NCBI GenBank assembly: GCA_016793465.1
Contig: JAEUJW010000057.1
Coordinates: forward strand, 62,001 to 126,000
Source: Myxococcales bacterium
GTDB taxonomy: Bacteria; Myxococcota; Polyangia; Nannocystales; Nannocystaceae
Length of the DNA stretch: 64,000 nucleotides
Direction: 5' to 3'
Shown: piece by piece, positions 36,604-45,054 of the stretch
Position numbering within the stretch: the first letter of the stretch is position 1
Layout: the number at the start of each line of letters is the position of its first letter
Program-made: the position numbers and the translations under genes
Notes under the pieces: model-generated
Database searches by the model: none
What the model was told of the DNA's origin: nothing
The model's input: the letters and a program-made list of their open reading frames with translations, nothing else

Positions 36604-38757
36604 ATGGTCAAGCCAGCCGTTGCCAGCCTCGACAGCGTCGCCGACAAGCTCGGTCGCACCCACCCCGAAGGCCCCGCGCTGCTGCGGGCCGCGTACGCCG
36701 CCGTCCACGCCGTCGACCCCGCCGCTGCCGAGGCCGGCCTCGCCGCCTGCGACCTGCTCGCCGACCTGCGCCTCGACGCCCCCGCGCTCGCCGCCGCCAT
36801 GGTCGCCGGCGTCGCCGAGGGCCGCAGCTTCGCCGACGAGCTCGGCAAGGACACCCAGGCGCTCGTCGACGGCGTGCGCCGGGTCGCGACCTTCCGCTGG
36901 GACCGCCTCGACGCCGACGTCGCCGAGAGCCTGCGCAAGATGTTCATGGCGGTCGCCGCCGACGTGCGCGTCGTCATCGTCGCCCTGGCCCTGCGCCTGC
37001 GCGACATGCGAGGCCTGCGCGAGCGCGCCGAAGAGGAGCGCCGCCGCCTCGCCCGCGAGACGCTCGAGATCTACGCCCCGCTCGCCAACCGCCTCGGCAT
37101 CTTCCAGCTGAAGTGGGAGCTCGAGGACCTCGCGCTCCGCGAGCTCGAGCCCGAGATCTACAAGGAGATCGGCCAGGCCCTGGCCGCCCGCCGCGACGAG
37201 CGCACCGGCTACATCCACGAGGCCATCACCACCCTCGAGAAGGTGCTCGCCGAGGCCGGCATCGCCGCCAAGATCAGCGGCCGCCCCAAGCACATCTACA
37301 GCATCTACAAGAAGATGCAGCGCAAGCGCGTCGGCTTCGACGAGATCTACGACGTCAGCGCCGTGCGCGTGCTCGTCGACACGATCCCCAGCTGCTACGC
37401 CGTGCTCGGCGTGGTCCACAGCCTGTGGACGCCGATCAGCGGCGAGTTCGACGACTACATCGCCAAGCCCAAGTCGAACGGCTACCAGTCGCTGCACACC
37501 GCGATCGTCGGCCCCGGGCGCCGCCCGCTCGAGGTCCAGATCCGCACCCACGAGATGCACCAGTTCGGCGAGTACGGCGTGGCCGCCCACTGGGCCTACA
37601 AGGAGAACCGCCGCGCCGGCCGCCTCGCCGACGAGAAGTTCAACTGGCTGCGCCAGATCATGGACTGGGGGAAGGAGGTCACCGACCCGCGCGAGCTCGT
37701 CGAGTCGCTGAAGGTCGACATCTTCCACGACCAGGTCTACGTGTTCACCCCCGGCGGCGACGTCATCGACCTCCCGCTCGGCGCCACCCCGGTGGACTTC
37801 GCCTACAGGATCCACACCAACGTCGGCCACCGCACCCGCGGCGCGCTCGTCAACGGCCAGATCGTCCCGCTCGACCACAAGCTGGCGACCGGCGACCGCG
37901 TCGAGATCCTCACCCAGAAGGCGATGCAGCCCAGCCGCGACTGGCTGAGCCCGCAAGCCGGCTACGTCCACACCTCCGGCGCGCGCCAGAAGATCCGCCA
38001 GTGGTTCCGCCTGCAGGGCCGCGAGGCGGCGATCCAGCAGGGCCGCGAGTCGCTCGAGCGCGAGTTCCGGCGCATCGGCATCGACCGCCCCAAGCTCGAG
38101 GACTACCTCGCCTACTTCCCGCACATCGCCGGCGTCGACGACCTGCTGGCCGCCGTCGGCTTCGGCGACATCGCCACCTCCACCGTCGCCACCAAGGTGC
38201 TCGACCAGGAGCGCGCCGCCGCCGAGGCCGCCGCCGCCGAGGCCGCCCGCGCCGCCGCCCTCGCCGCCGCCCTCGCCAGCGAGCAACACAAGAAGCCCGC
38301 GCCCCGACCCGCCGCCGCCGGCGGCGTCAGCATCGACGGCACCGACGGCGTGCTGTCCCACCCCGCCCGCTGCTGCACACCCATCCCCGGCGACGCCGTC
38401 GTCGGCTACATCACCCGCGGCCGCGGCATCGCCATCCACCGCCGCGACTGCCCCAACATCATCAGCACCTCCGAGCCCGAGCGCCTCATCGACATCGCCT
38501 GGGGCGAGAACCGCTCGCGCTACCCCGCCACCATCGTCATCCAGGCCAACGACCGCGTCGGCCTGCTGCGCGACATCAGCGACGTGTTCGCCGACCTCGG
38601 CGTCAGCATGACCCAGACCCACGTCACCACCAGCAAGAAGGACCACACCGCCAGCGTCACCGTCACCCTCGAGGTCTCGAGCAACGAGCAGCTCGTCCGC
38701 ATCCTCAACAAGGTCGAGCGCGTGCCCAGCGTGCTGAAGACCCGCCGCCAGCGCTGA
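36604..38757 (+). CDS. relA: RelA-type (p)ppGpp synthetase, hydrolase domain degenerate
   Basis: 717 residues from ATG 36604 (TACGCT at 36586-36591 is a possible -10). Order: N-terminal domain with a decayed HD region (no HDxxED; AAAMVAGVAEGRS stands in its place, and the later D-x-L-H-N reads RLRDMRG), synthetase (RPKHIYSIYKKM, FDEIYDVSAVRVLV, YIAKPKSNGYQSLHT, EVQIRTHEMH), TGS domain (VYVFTPGGDVIDLPLGATPVDFAY), an Ala-rich helix, a zinc-finger-like segment (HPARCCTPIPGD) and a C-terminal ACT domain (VGLLRDISDVFADL). It makes the stringent alarmone; hydrolysis must come from another enzyme. Confidence 0.93.
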   Translation: MVKPAVASLDSVADKLGRTHPEGPALLRAAYAAVHAVDPAAAEAGLAACDLLADLRLDAPALAAAMVAGVAEGRSFADELGKDTQALVDGVRRVATFRWDRLDADVAESLRKMFMAVAADVRVVIVALALRLRDMRGLRERAEEERRRLARETLEIYAPLANRLGIFQLKWELEDLALRELEPEIYKEIGQALAARRDERTGYIHEAITTLEKVLAEAGIAAKISGRPKHIYSIYKKMQRKRVGFDEIYDVSAVRVLVDTIPSCYAVLGVVHSLWTPISGEFDDYIAKPKSNGYQSLHTAIVGPGRRPLEVQIRTHEMHQFGEYGVAAHWAYKENRRAGRLADEKFNWLRQIMDWGKEVTDPRELVESLKVDIFHDQVYVFTPGGDVIDLPLGATPVDFAYRIHTNVGHRTRGALVNGQIVPLDHKLATGDRVEILTQKAMQPSRDWLSPQAGYVHTSGARQKIRQWFRLQGREAAIQQGRESLEREFRRIGIDRPKLEDYLAYFPHIAGVDDLLAAVGFGDIATSTVATKVLDQERAAAEAAAAEAARAAALAAALASEQHKKPAPRPAAAGGVSIDGTDGVLSHPARCCTPIPGDAVVGYITRGRGIAIHRRDCPNIISTSEPERLIDIAWGENRSRYPATIVIQANDRVGLLRDISDVFADLGVSMTQTHVTTSKKDHTASVTVTLEVSSNEQLVRILNKVERVPSVLKTRRQR

Positions 38758-38761
38758 CCCC

Positions 38762-39220
38762 ATGCTCGCGCTCACCGCCCTGCTCGGCCTCACCCTGAGC
38801 CTGTCCCCGGGGCCAGCTCCCGCGCCGGTCCCTTCGGACGAGCCGACGCCGCGCCAGCTCATGATCGCCGGCGGCATCAGCCTCGGGCTCGCCGGCGCCG
38901 GCCTCGGCGTGACGATCGCCCGCATCGTCGCCGCCTCCGCCGTGCGCCGCCGCGAGAACATCATCACCGACGCCGTCGCCGGCCGCGACCCCACCGCCGC
39001 CGAGCAGGACGCCCTCGCCAGCCTGCACGACCGCCGCACAAACATCCGCAACCAGGCGATCGGCGTCGGCCTCGCCAGCGCCGGCGTCGCCGCCGTCGGC
39101 ATCGTCCTACTGGCGGCAGGTCGCCGCCTGGCGAGCACCCGGCGGCGCGTCGCCCTCGCCCCCTGGTGGCTGACCGGCGGGGCCGGCCTCACCGTCCACC
39201 TCGATTTCGGCGCGCGCTGA
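38762..39220 (+). CDS. Small membrane protein of unknown function
   Basis: 152 residues from ATG 38762, four bases after the relA stop and so probably co-transcribed. A signal-like N-terminus (MLALTALLGLTLSLSPG) is followed by two membrane segments (about 33-58 and 100-122) around a charged helical stretch (AEQDALASLHDRRTNIRNQ). The C-terminus ends VHLDFGAR. No family recognised; similar small two-helix proteins are common in myxobacteria. The 16-bp motif lies at 38801-38816 over the signal region. Confidence 0.6.
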   Translation: MLALTALLGLTLSLSPGPAPAPVPSDEPTPRQLMIAGGISLGLAGAGLGVTIARIVAASAVRRRENIITDAVAGRDPTAAEQDALASLHDRRTNIRNQAIGVGLASAGVAAVGIVLLAAGRRLASTRRRVALAPWWLTGGAGLTVHLDFGAR

Positions 39221-39222
39221 AG

Positions 39223-39549
39223 CTAGCGGATCTTCTTCATCCTGAAGTCGCCGTGCCCGCCGACATCGGTGAACACCCCCGCGACCCGCGCCTCGCCCTC
39301 GACGGTCCCCGAGTACACCGCCTGGTAGCCGTTCGGGTTGACCTGGCGAAGCACGAGCAGCGTGCCCTGGCTGGTCGTCGACAGCTCCCCGCGGAACTTG
39401 CTGCGGTCCTCCCCCGGGAACACGAAGCGCCCGACCAGCGCCCCGTCGTCGAGCGCCACCAGGATCAGCTCGTACGGCGGCGACGTCGGCACCACCTGCC
39501 CGTTGAGGTTTCGATCGAAGCTGAACTCCCAGCGTCCGCTCAGGTCCAT
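39223..39549 (-). CDS. Small beta-rich cytoplasmic protein
   Basis: 108 residues from ATG 39549. The sequence MDLSGRWEFSFDRNLNG, then LVALDDGALVGRFVFPGE, GTLLVLRQVNPNGYQAVYSGTVEG and GVFTDVGGHGDFRMKKI reads as a small up-and-down beta sheet, with W and G at strand starts as in lipocalin-like or avidin-like minimal barrels (structural inference). No signal peptide and no named family. It ends 3 bp from the convergent membrane-protein gene. Confidence 0.6.
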   Translation of the reverse strand: MDLSGRWEFSFDRNLNGQVVPTSPPYELILVALDDGALVGRFVFPGEDRSKFRGELSTTSQGTLLVLRQVNPNGYQAVYSGTVEGEARVAGVFTDVGGHGDFRMKKIR

Positions 39550-39584
39550 GCGGCCAGACGACCACACGCGCGCGCCCGCGTCAA

Positions 39585-39624
39585 CGGACGGGCCCGCGCG
39601 AGCGGGCGCGCGCGGGCCCGTCCG
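39585..39624 (-). terminator. Strong GC hairpin between minus-strand genes
   Basis: Perfect 16-bp arms (CGGACGGGCCCGCGCG and its complement) with an 8-nt loop, lying 55-94 bp beyond the stop of the pectin-acetylesterase-like gene and 36 bp before the next start. No T-tract; it could stop or slow transcription, or protect the mRNA end. Confidence 0.5.
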
Positions 39625-39678
39625 CGGCACACCCGCGCACCCGCGTTCAGGCGGGCGCGGGTGGAGGCGCCGCCGACG

Positions 39679-40992
39679 CTAGTTGTCCTCGTTCGGCTGC
39701 ACGCTCTCGCGGTACTTGCCGAGCGGCACGTCGTCGTTGAACAGCTCGTCGACGTAGTCGCCGAGGTCCAGGCCGAGCTCCTCGATCTCGGTGTCGAGGT
39801 ACGACACGATCGACACGCAGTGGCTGTCGTTGAGCGCGCGCCAGTACGGCAGGTAGTAGCCGAGGTTGTCGTGCTGGTCGTAGACGTCGACCAGCAGGTC
39901 GGTGTCGGCCTTCCAGTACGACATGATGTCCTCCTTCGCGTTCATCTCGTAGAAGTTCTCGTACGAGTAGCGCGAGTAGTTGTAGTCGCGCTGGAAGAAG
40001 ATCGTGCTGAGGCGGTCGTCGGGGAAGATGTCCGCGAGGTGAGCGTTGAGCACCCCGAAGTCATCGGTGATCTGGTACTGCGGCGGCAGCAGCCCGAGCA
40101 CCGAGTCGACGTTCCACGACGAGCGGATCATCGAGTGCAGCGGCGCGGAGAAGCCGGAGCTGGGGAAGATCGGCCCCGAGTCGTCCATCAGGTAGCCGCG
40201 CTTGGCCTCGAGGCCCATGCGGAAGAAGTAGTAGTTGATGATCGAGCCCGCCCCGCCCGCCGAGCAGCCGGTCACGAACAGGCGGTCGAGCGCCGGGAAC
40301 TGCTTGCCCATCCACTCGGTCGCGGCCTGCACGTTGTTGTGGCCGTTGTGGTGGAACTCGAGCGGCGGCTCCTGGCCCTCGGGGTCCTCGTACACGATCA
40401 CGTTGTTGCCGGTGTGCACGTCGCCGGTGCAGTACGGCAGGAACACCATGTTGAAGTCCTTGGTCGGGCCCTCGATCTCGCGGCGGATCAGCGGCGAGAG
40501 GTTGGCGTTCTGACCGACCGGGTTCATCAGGTCGTCGGGGATCCCGTCGGGGTGCGCGGCCCCGAGGTCGCTCTTGCCCGAGCAGCCGTTGAAGTCCCAG
40601 CACGCGCCGCCGGGCTCGAGCATGATCAAGAGGTCGTCGGCCCCCTCCTTGTAGTTGACGAAGAACTTGTACTGGCTGTTGTTGCCGCACACCGTGCCCG
40701 GGATCTCGACCTTCAGCCACTTCTCGTAGGCCTCCGGCGGCTCGACCGGCTCCTCCGTGGTCCCGCCGTCGCTGGACTCGCTCGCGCTCGTCTCGGCCGA
40801 CGTCGCGCCCGTGCTCGTGCTCGCATCCGCCTCGCCGGTGGTGGGCGCGCTCGTCGTGCCGCCCGCCTCACCGGACGTATCGTCTCCGGACGACGACCCG
40901 CCGCTGCCGTTGTCGATGGGTTCTCCGCACCCCGCCGGGAGCCCGAGGCCAAGTCCCATCACCGTCACCGCGATGCATCGTCCAAGCGTCAT
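39679..40992 (-). CDS. Pectin-acetylesterase-family lipoprotein
   Basis: 437 residues from ATG 40992 (TTG 41001 possible). Lipobox LPAGC gives Cys22; a Ser/Thr/Gly/Glu linker runs to about residue 85. The catalytic domain shows the pectinacetylesterase/Notum pattern: LLIMLEPGGACWDFNGC (oxyanion GGxCW), FVTGCSAGGAGSI with the nucleophile Ser, LMDDSGPIF with a conserved Asp-Ser, and NDSHCVSIVSYL with the terminal His. These are extracellular alpha/beta hydrolases that remove acyl groups from polysaccharides or lipoproteins. Substrate not known. Divergent from the MYXO-CTERM protease across 107 bp, so both surface enzymes may be co-regulated. Confidence 0.85.
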   Translation of the reverse strand: MTLGRCIAVTVMGLGLGLPAGCGEPIDNGSGGSSSGDDTSGEAGGTTSAPTTGEADASTSTGATSAETSASESSDGGTTEEPVEPPEAYEKWLKVEIPGTVCGNNSQYKFFVNYKEGADDLLIMLEPGGACWDFNGCSGKSDLGAAHPDGIPDDLMNPVGQNANLSPLIRREIEGPTKDFNMVFLPYCTGDVHTGNNVIVYEDPEGQEPPLEFHHNGHNNVQAATEWMGKQFPALDRLFVTGCSAGGAGSIINYYFFRMGLEAKRGYLMDDSGPIFPSSGFSAPLHSMIRSSWNVDSVLGLLPPQYQITDDFGVLNAHLADIFPDDRLSTIFFQRDYNYSRYSYENFYEMNAKEDIMSYWKADTDLLVDVYDQHDNLGYYLPYWRALNDSHCVSIVSYLDTEIEELGLDLGDYVDELFNDDVPLGKYRESVQPNEDN

Positions 40993-41099
40993 GGTTTGCA
41001 AGGTACCAGGCGCATGCTCAGCGAAGCACGTTGGGAATGTCCTGTGACGTGAGTCAGCGCGCGGCCAACGAACCTTGCATTCCTACACAAACGGGTGCG

Positions 41100-42587
41100 A
41101 TGGTCGCCGCCATGGTCTCCCTCCCCCGCGCCCTGATCACGAGTCTGTTCGCGCTGGCCATCGCACCGAATGCGCGGGCCGCCGGACCTGATGTCATCGC
41201 CGAACCGGGCAGCGACCCCGAACAGGTGGTCGGTGGTTTCCCCTCGGCGACGTGCGGTTGGCCGTCGACCGTGAGCATGCAGGGCATGTGCTCGGGCACG
41301 CTGGTCCACCCGCAGGTCGTCATCTACGCCCAGCACTGCGGCCAGGGCTACAGCTCGGTGCAGTTCGGCGAGAGCGGCGACCAGCCGGCGCGGAGCGTGC
41401 CGACCGAGTTCTGCATGACCTACCCCGGCGGCGGCCCGGGCTCGGGCCACGACTTCGCGTTCTGCAAGCTGGCGCAGCCGGTCACCGACGTGCCGATCGT
41501 CCCGATCCTCATGGGCTGCGAGACCGAGATGCTGGTCGGCGGCCAGAACGTCACCATCGTCGGCTTCGGCTTCGACGAGAACAACGGCTACGGGATCAAG
41601 CGCGAGGTCGTCGCGCCGATCAACAGCATCGACCAGAACCAGGAGATCTTCATCGGCGGCAACGGCAAGGACTCGTGCAACGGCGACTCCGGCGGCCCCG
41701 TGTTCATCCAGATGCCCGACCAGACCTGGCGCGTGTTCGGCATCACCTCCTACGGCGGCCAGTGCGGCACCGGCGGCTACTACTCGATGATGCACGTCGG
41801 CATGGAGTGGTTCGAGATGAACGCCGGCATCGACATCACCCCCTGCCACGACGCCCAGGGCAACTGGGCCCCTAACGGCGAGTGCCAGGGCTTCCCCATC
41901 GACCCCGGGACCGCCGGCGGCAACTGGCCGGCCTGTAACAAGGGACAGGTCGGCGGCGCGAGCATGACCTGCGGCTCGCAGGAGCCCGACACCACCCCGC
42001 CGACCGTCGTGATCACCGCGCCCGCCGACGGCACGATCTACGACGAGCCGATGGGCGCCGACATCACCGTCAGCGTCGACGCCCAGGACGTCGGCTGGGG
42101 CGTCAAGGAGGTCCACCTCACCATCAACGGCGCCGAGATCCCGGGCGGGATCGACGGCAGCGCGCCGTTCGAGTTCAACGCCACCTTCCCGACCGGGCAG
42201 TACGAGATCGGCGCGTTCGCCCTCGACCTCGCCAACAACCAGACCGTCGCCGACTCGATCGTCATCTACGTCAACACCGCCCCCGAGCCGCCCGAGCCCA
42301 TGACCAGCAGCGGCGGCATCGACGGCTCCGGCGGCCTCGACGAGACCGGCATCGCCGAGGGCGGAACCGCGGGGGACGACGGCGCCCTCACCGAGCCGAC
42401 CGGCGGCGACGACGGCAACGCCAGCAACCCCTCGAGCCCGACCGGCGCCACCAGCCTCACGGGCGCGAGCGACAGCGGCGGCCAGGACGAGGGCGAGGGC
42501 TGCGGCTGTCGCTCGGGACAGGACCCAAAGGCCAGCTTGCTCGCGCTCGCGGGCCTCGGCGTGCTCGTCCGGAGGCGCCGGCGGTGA
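41100..42587 (+). CDS. Trypsin-like serine protease with MYXO-CTERM anchor
   Basis: 495 residues from ATG 41100. Signal peptide about 1-28 (ALAIAPNARAAG). The S1 domain has His in VVIYAQHCG, Asp in GHDFAFCKL and Ser197 in CNGDSGGPVF, with VVGG near the activation site. A bacterial Ig-like domain (about 295-390, DTTPPTVVITAPADGTIYDE) and a Gly/Thr/Ser linker follow. The C-terminus is EGCGCRSGQ, then a hydrophobic stretch LLALAGLGVLV and RRRRR, the MYXO-CTERM pattern for sorting to the outer membrane of myxobacteria. Probably a cell-surface protease. A copy of the 16-bp motif (42506-42521) lies over the Cys-rich sorting motif. Confidence 0.92.
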   Translation: MVAAMVSLPRALITSLFALAIAPNARAAGPDVIAEPGSDPEQVVGGFPSATCGWPSTVSMQGMCSGTLVHPQVVIYAQHCGQGYSSVQFGESGDQPARSVPTEFCMTYPGGGPGSGHDFAFCKLAQPVTDVPIVPILMGCETEMLVGGQNVTIVGFGFDENNGYGIKREVVAPINSIDQNQEIFIGGNGKDSCNGDSGGPVFIQMPDQTWRVFGITSYGGQCGTGGYYSMMHVGMEWFEMNAGIDITPCHDAQGNWAPNGECQGFPIDPGTAGGNWPACNKGQVGGASMTCGSQEPDTTPPTVVITAPADGTIYDEPMGADITVSVDAQDVGWGVKEVHLTINGAEIPGGIDGSAPFEFNATFPTGQYEIGAFALDLANNQTVADSIVIYVNTAPEPPEPMTSSGGIDGSGGLDETGIAEGGTAGDDGALTEPTGGDDGNASNPSSPTGATSLTGASDSGGQDEGEGCGCRSGQDPKASLLALAGLGVLVRRRRR

Positions 42588-42598
42588 GCGACACCCGC

Positions 42599-42621
42599 GG
42601 CCGACTCTGATAGAGTCGGCC
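42599..42621. promoter_or_regulatory. 10-bp-arm inverted repeat directly before a start codon
   Basis: GGCCGACTCT, spacer GAT, AGAGTCGGCC, ending one base before the ATG at 42623. It overlaps TAGAGT, a possible -10. It could be an operator for autoregulation, a 5' RNA hairpin, or the terminator of the upstream protease gene (stop 42587). Confidence 0.7.
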
Positions 42622-42622
42622 C

Positions 42623-43849
42623 ATGCGGCTCGCCTTCCGCGCCCAGGCGCTCGGCCCCCTGCGCAACGTCGACTGGACGATCCCCGAGGGCGTCTCGGTC
42701 ATCGTCGGTCCCAACCGCGTCGGCAAGTCGACGCTGCTCCGCCTGCCGGAGTTCGTGCGCCTCGCGCTCGCCGAGGGCGTCGCCGCCGCCGTCAAGACGG
42801 TGTTCGAAGGCGGCGGCACCCTGCGCAACCTCGCCTCGGACCCCGCCGACCCGTGCAGCGTCGGCATCGGCTTCGACATCGCCGACTGGGACCTCGACCT
42901 CGCCGTCAGCAACGGCGCCATCCCCGAGTACTGCGGCGAGACCCTGCGCGTCGACGGCTCGGTCCAGCTGCTGCGCGAGCCGGGCACCCTGAAGGGCCGC
43001 AGCCTGCACACGCCCGTCACCCTGGGCCCGCGGCCGATCCCCGCGATCTGCATCGAGCGCGTGCGCCGGTTCCTCCCGCCGCCGACCAAGATGCCGCGCA
43101 TCGAGAACCGCTCCGAGGCCGAGGAGGCGTTCCGCGCCCGCGCCAGCGCGCTCGCCCCGTTCGACCCGATCGGCGTCCTCTACGGCACGCTGATCGCCGC
43201 CGCGATCGACCACTGCCTGTGCTACCGCACCGGCCACTACCAGATCCCCCACATCTTAAAATACGGCTCGCCGCACTCGCCCGACATGGTGCTGCACCGC
43301 AGCGGCGAGAACGTGTTCCCTCTGCTCCGCAACTGGCGCGACCGCAGCGACACCAGGGAGCGCTACGACTTCGTGTTCTCGACCCTGCGCGAGGCCTTCC
43401 CCGACATCGAGAAGGTCTCGTTCGAACAGGCCGGGCAGACCGTCACCCTCGCCGTCCAGGACCGCCGCTGGGGCGGCAACCGCGTGCCTATCTCGCGCGA
43501 GTCGACCGGCCTCATCACCGCCCTGCTGCAGCTGTGCGCCGTCGCCTCCGGCGCCGCCGGCGGCCTCGTCACCATCGACGGCATCGAGGTCTCGCTCCAC
43601 CCCCACGCGCTGCGCGTGCTCATCCAGGCGTTCCGCCAGTGGGCCGCCGCCCACGACCTCCGCATCGTGCTCGCCACCCAGTCGGAGACGGTGCTCCGCG
43701 CGTTCACCGACGACGTCGGCCAGCTGCACGTGCTCGACGCCTCGCCCGCGCCCGCGCCTCGCCCGCTGGCCTCGGTGCTCGAGCCCGACACGCTCGCGGG
43801 CCTGTCCCCCGCGGACCTGCTCGCCCGCATCGCCGGCCCGCACGAGTGA
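42623..43849 (+). CDS. AAA/ABC-type ATPase with altered Walker B
   Basis: 408 residues from ATG 42623. It resembles the AAA_15/AAA_21 ABC-like ATPases (OLD/RecF relatives): LGPLRNVDWTIPEGVSVIVGPNRVGKSTL with Walker A at 29-36 (GPNRVGKS), a signature-like RESTGLITALLQL and the D-loop/H-loop region VSLHPHALRVLI and LATQSETVLRAF. The Walker B segment reads VTID319-G320-IEVSLHP where most relatives have DEPE/DEIE, so the usual catalytic Glu is Gly, though a Glu follows two residues later. No TOPRIM or nuclease domain is fused and no partner gene adjoins. Function unknown. Confidence 0.75.
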   Translation: MRLAFRAQALGPLRNVDWTIPEGVSVIVGPNRVGKSTLLRLPEFVRLALAEGVAAAVKTVFEGGGTLRNLASDPADPCSVGIGFDIADWDLDLAVSNGAIPEYCGETLRVDGSVQLLREPGTLKGRSLHTPVTLGPRPIPAICIERVRRFLPPPTKMPRIENRSEAEEAFRARASALAPFDPIGVLYGTLIAAAIDHCLCYRTGHYQIPHILKYGSPHSPDMVLHRSGENVFPLLRNWRDRSDTRERYDFVFSTLREAFPDIEKVSFEQAGQTVTLAVQDRRWGGNRVPISRESTGLITALLQLCAVASGAAGGLVTIDGIEVSLHPHALRVLIQAFRQWAAAHDLRIVLATQSETVLRAFTDDVGQLHVLDASPAPAPRPLASVLEPDTLAGLSPADLLARIAGPHE

Positions 43850-43988
43850 CCGCCGCGGGCTGACGCGGCGTCCGGCCGCGAGACCGCCACGCACCGCGCC
43901 GCCGCTGTGGTTCGCGTCACGCGGACACCCGTTCGCAATGGTGGCCGCGGATGTCGCGCTGGCATGATGCCGCGTGGGGGGTGTGGCC

Positions 43989-45053
43989 ATGATGCGGACC
44001 TTGTTAACGACGGCGGCGATCGCCGCGACGATGAGCAGCGGCCTCGCGGCGCGCGCGAGCGAGAGCTTCGGCGACGTGCGGGTGGTGGCGACGGTGCCGA
44101 GCCCGGGCTCGCCCGAGGGCGTGGCCGTCAGGAACGGCAAGGTCTATGTCAGCGGCCCGGCCAAGATCGGCACGATCCTCGGCAGCGCCTCGGCCGTGTG
44201 GGCCTTCGACGCCGTCAGCGGCGCCTTATTAAAAACGTACCCGACCCAGGGCGAGAACCTGCTCGCCGAGCACGCCAACTCGTGCATCGCCTTCGACGGC
44301 AGCGGCGACCTGTTCGTGCTCAACACCCAGCTCGGCATGTATCGCCTCGACACAGGCTCCGGCCAGCAGTCGGCCTACGCGGCGCCGCTCCCCAATTTAA
44401 AGGCCTGCGGCCTGTTCCCCAAGGCCCCGTGCTCGCCGACCCTCGTCGACCTGCCGCCGCTGCCCAACGACCTCGTGCTCGACGCCGCCGGCAACGCCTA
44501 CGTCAGCGACTCGATGCAGGCCACGATCTGGAAGATCCCACCCGGCGGCGGCGCCCCGCAGATCTGGTTCCAGGACCAGCGCTTCGCCTCCCCGTACATC
44601 GGCGTCAACGGCCTGCGCCTCGACCCCGCGCGCCAGAGGCTCTACATCACCGTCAGCATCGACCTGCTGACCCGCGGGTTCGTCTACACCCTCCCGCTCG
44701 TCGACAGCCCCAAGGCCGCCGACCTCAAAGTTTTTAAGCAGTTCCCGGTCGGCGAGTCGCCCGACGGCCTCGCCTTCGCCGCCAACGGCGACCTCTACGT
44801 CGCCCTCGTGCTGCCCACCACCTCCGGGTTCGTCGTGCTCGGCCCCGACGGCCTCGAGAAGAAGCGCTCGGTCAACGCCCTGCTGAGCCCCACCGTGCCC
44901 TACGACGCCCCCGCCAACCTGGCCTTCGACGGCGTCGACTCGCTGTTCATCACCAACCACGCCGCCATCACCAACCTGCCGACGCACTTCACGCTGCTCG
45001 ACGTCTACGTCGGCGACGTCGGCTCCCCGCTCGAGTACCCGACCCTCCCGTGA
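43989..45053 (+). CDS. Secreted SMP-30/gluconolactonase-like beta-propeller
   Basis: 354 residues from ATG 43989 (ATG 43992 equally possible). Signal peptide about 1-28 (TTAAIAATMSSGLAARAS). The body has propeller blades of SMP-30/LRE or NHL type: PEGVAVRNGKVYVSG, SCIAFDGSGDLFVLN, NDLVLDAAGNAYVSDSMQATIWKI, NGLRLDPARQRLYITV, DGLAFAANGDLYVALV and ANLAFDGVDSLFITNH. Such proteins bind divalent metal and may hydrolyse lactones; the metal site cannot be confirmed here. Periplasmic or secreted. Ends 1 bp from the convergent recN. Confidence 0.82.
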   Translation: MMRTLLTTAAIAATMSSGLAARASESFGDVRVVATVPSPGSPEGVAVRNGKVYVSGPAKIGTILGSASAVWAFDAVSGALLKTYPTQGENLLAEHANSCIAFDGSGDLFVLNTQLGMYRLDTGSGQQSAYAAPLPNLKACGLFPKAPCSPTLVDLPPLPNDLVLDAAGNAYVSDSMQATIWKIPPGGGAPQIWFQDQRFASPYIGVNGLRLDPARQRLYITVSIDLLTRGFVYTLPLVDSPKAADLKVFKQFPVGESPDGLAFAANGDLYVALVLPTTSGFVVLGPDGLEKKRSVNALLSPTVPYDAPANLAFDGVDSLFITNHAAITNLPTHFTLLDVYVGDVGSPLEYPTLP

Positions 45054-45054
45054 G

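Noticed and set aside
43950..43988. Sigma-54 promoter (TGGCAT) before the propeller gene
   Set aside because: The matching TTGC element at the required distance is absent.
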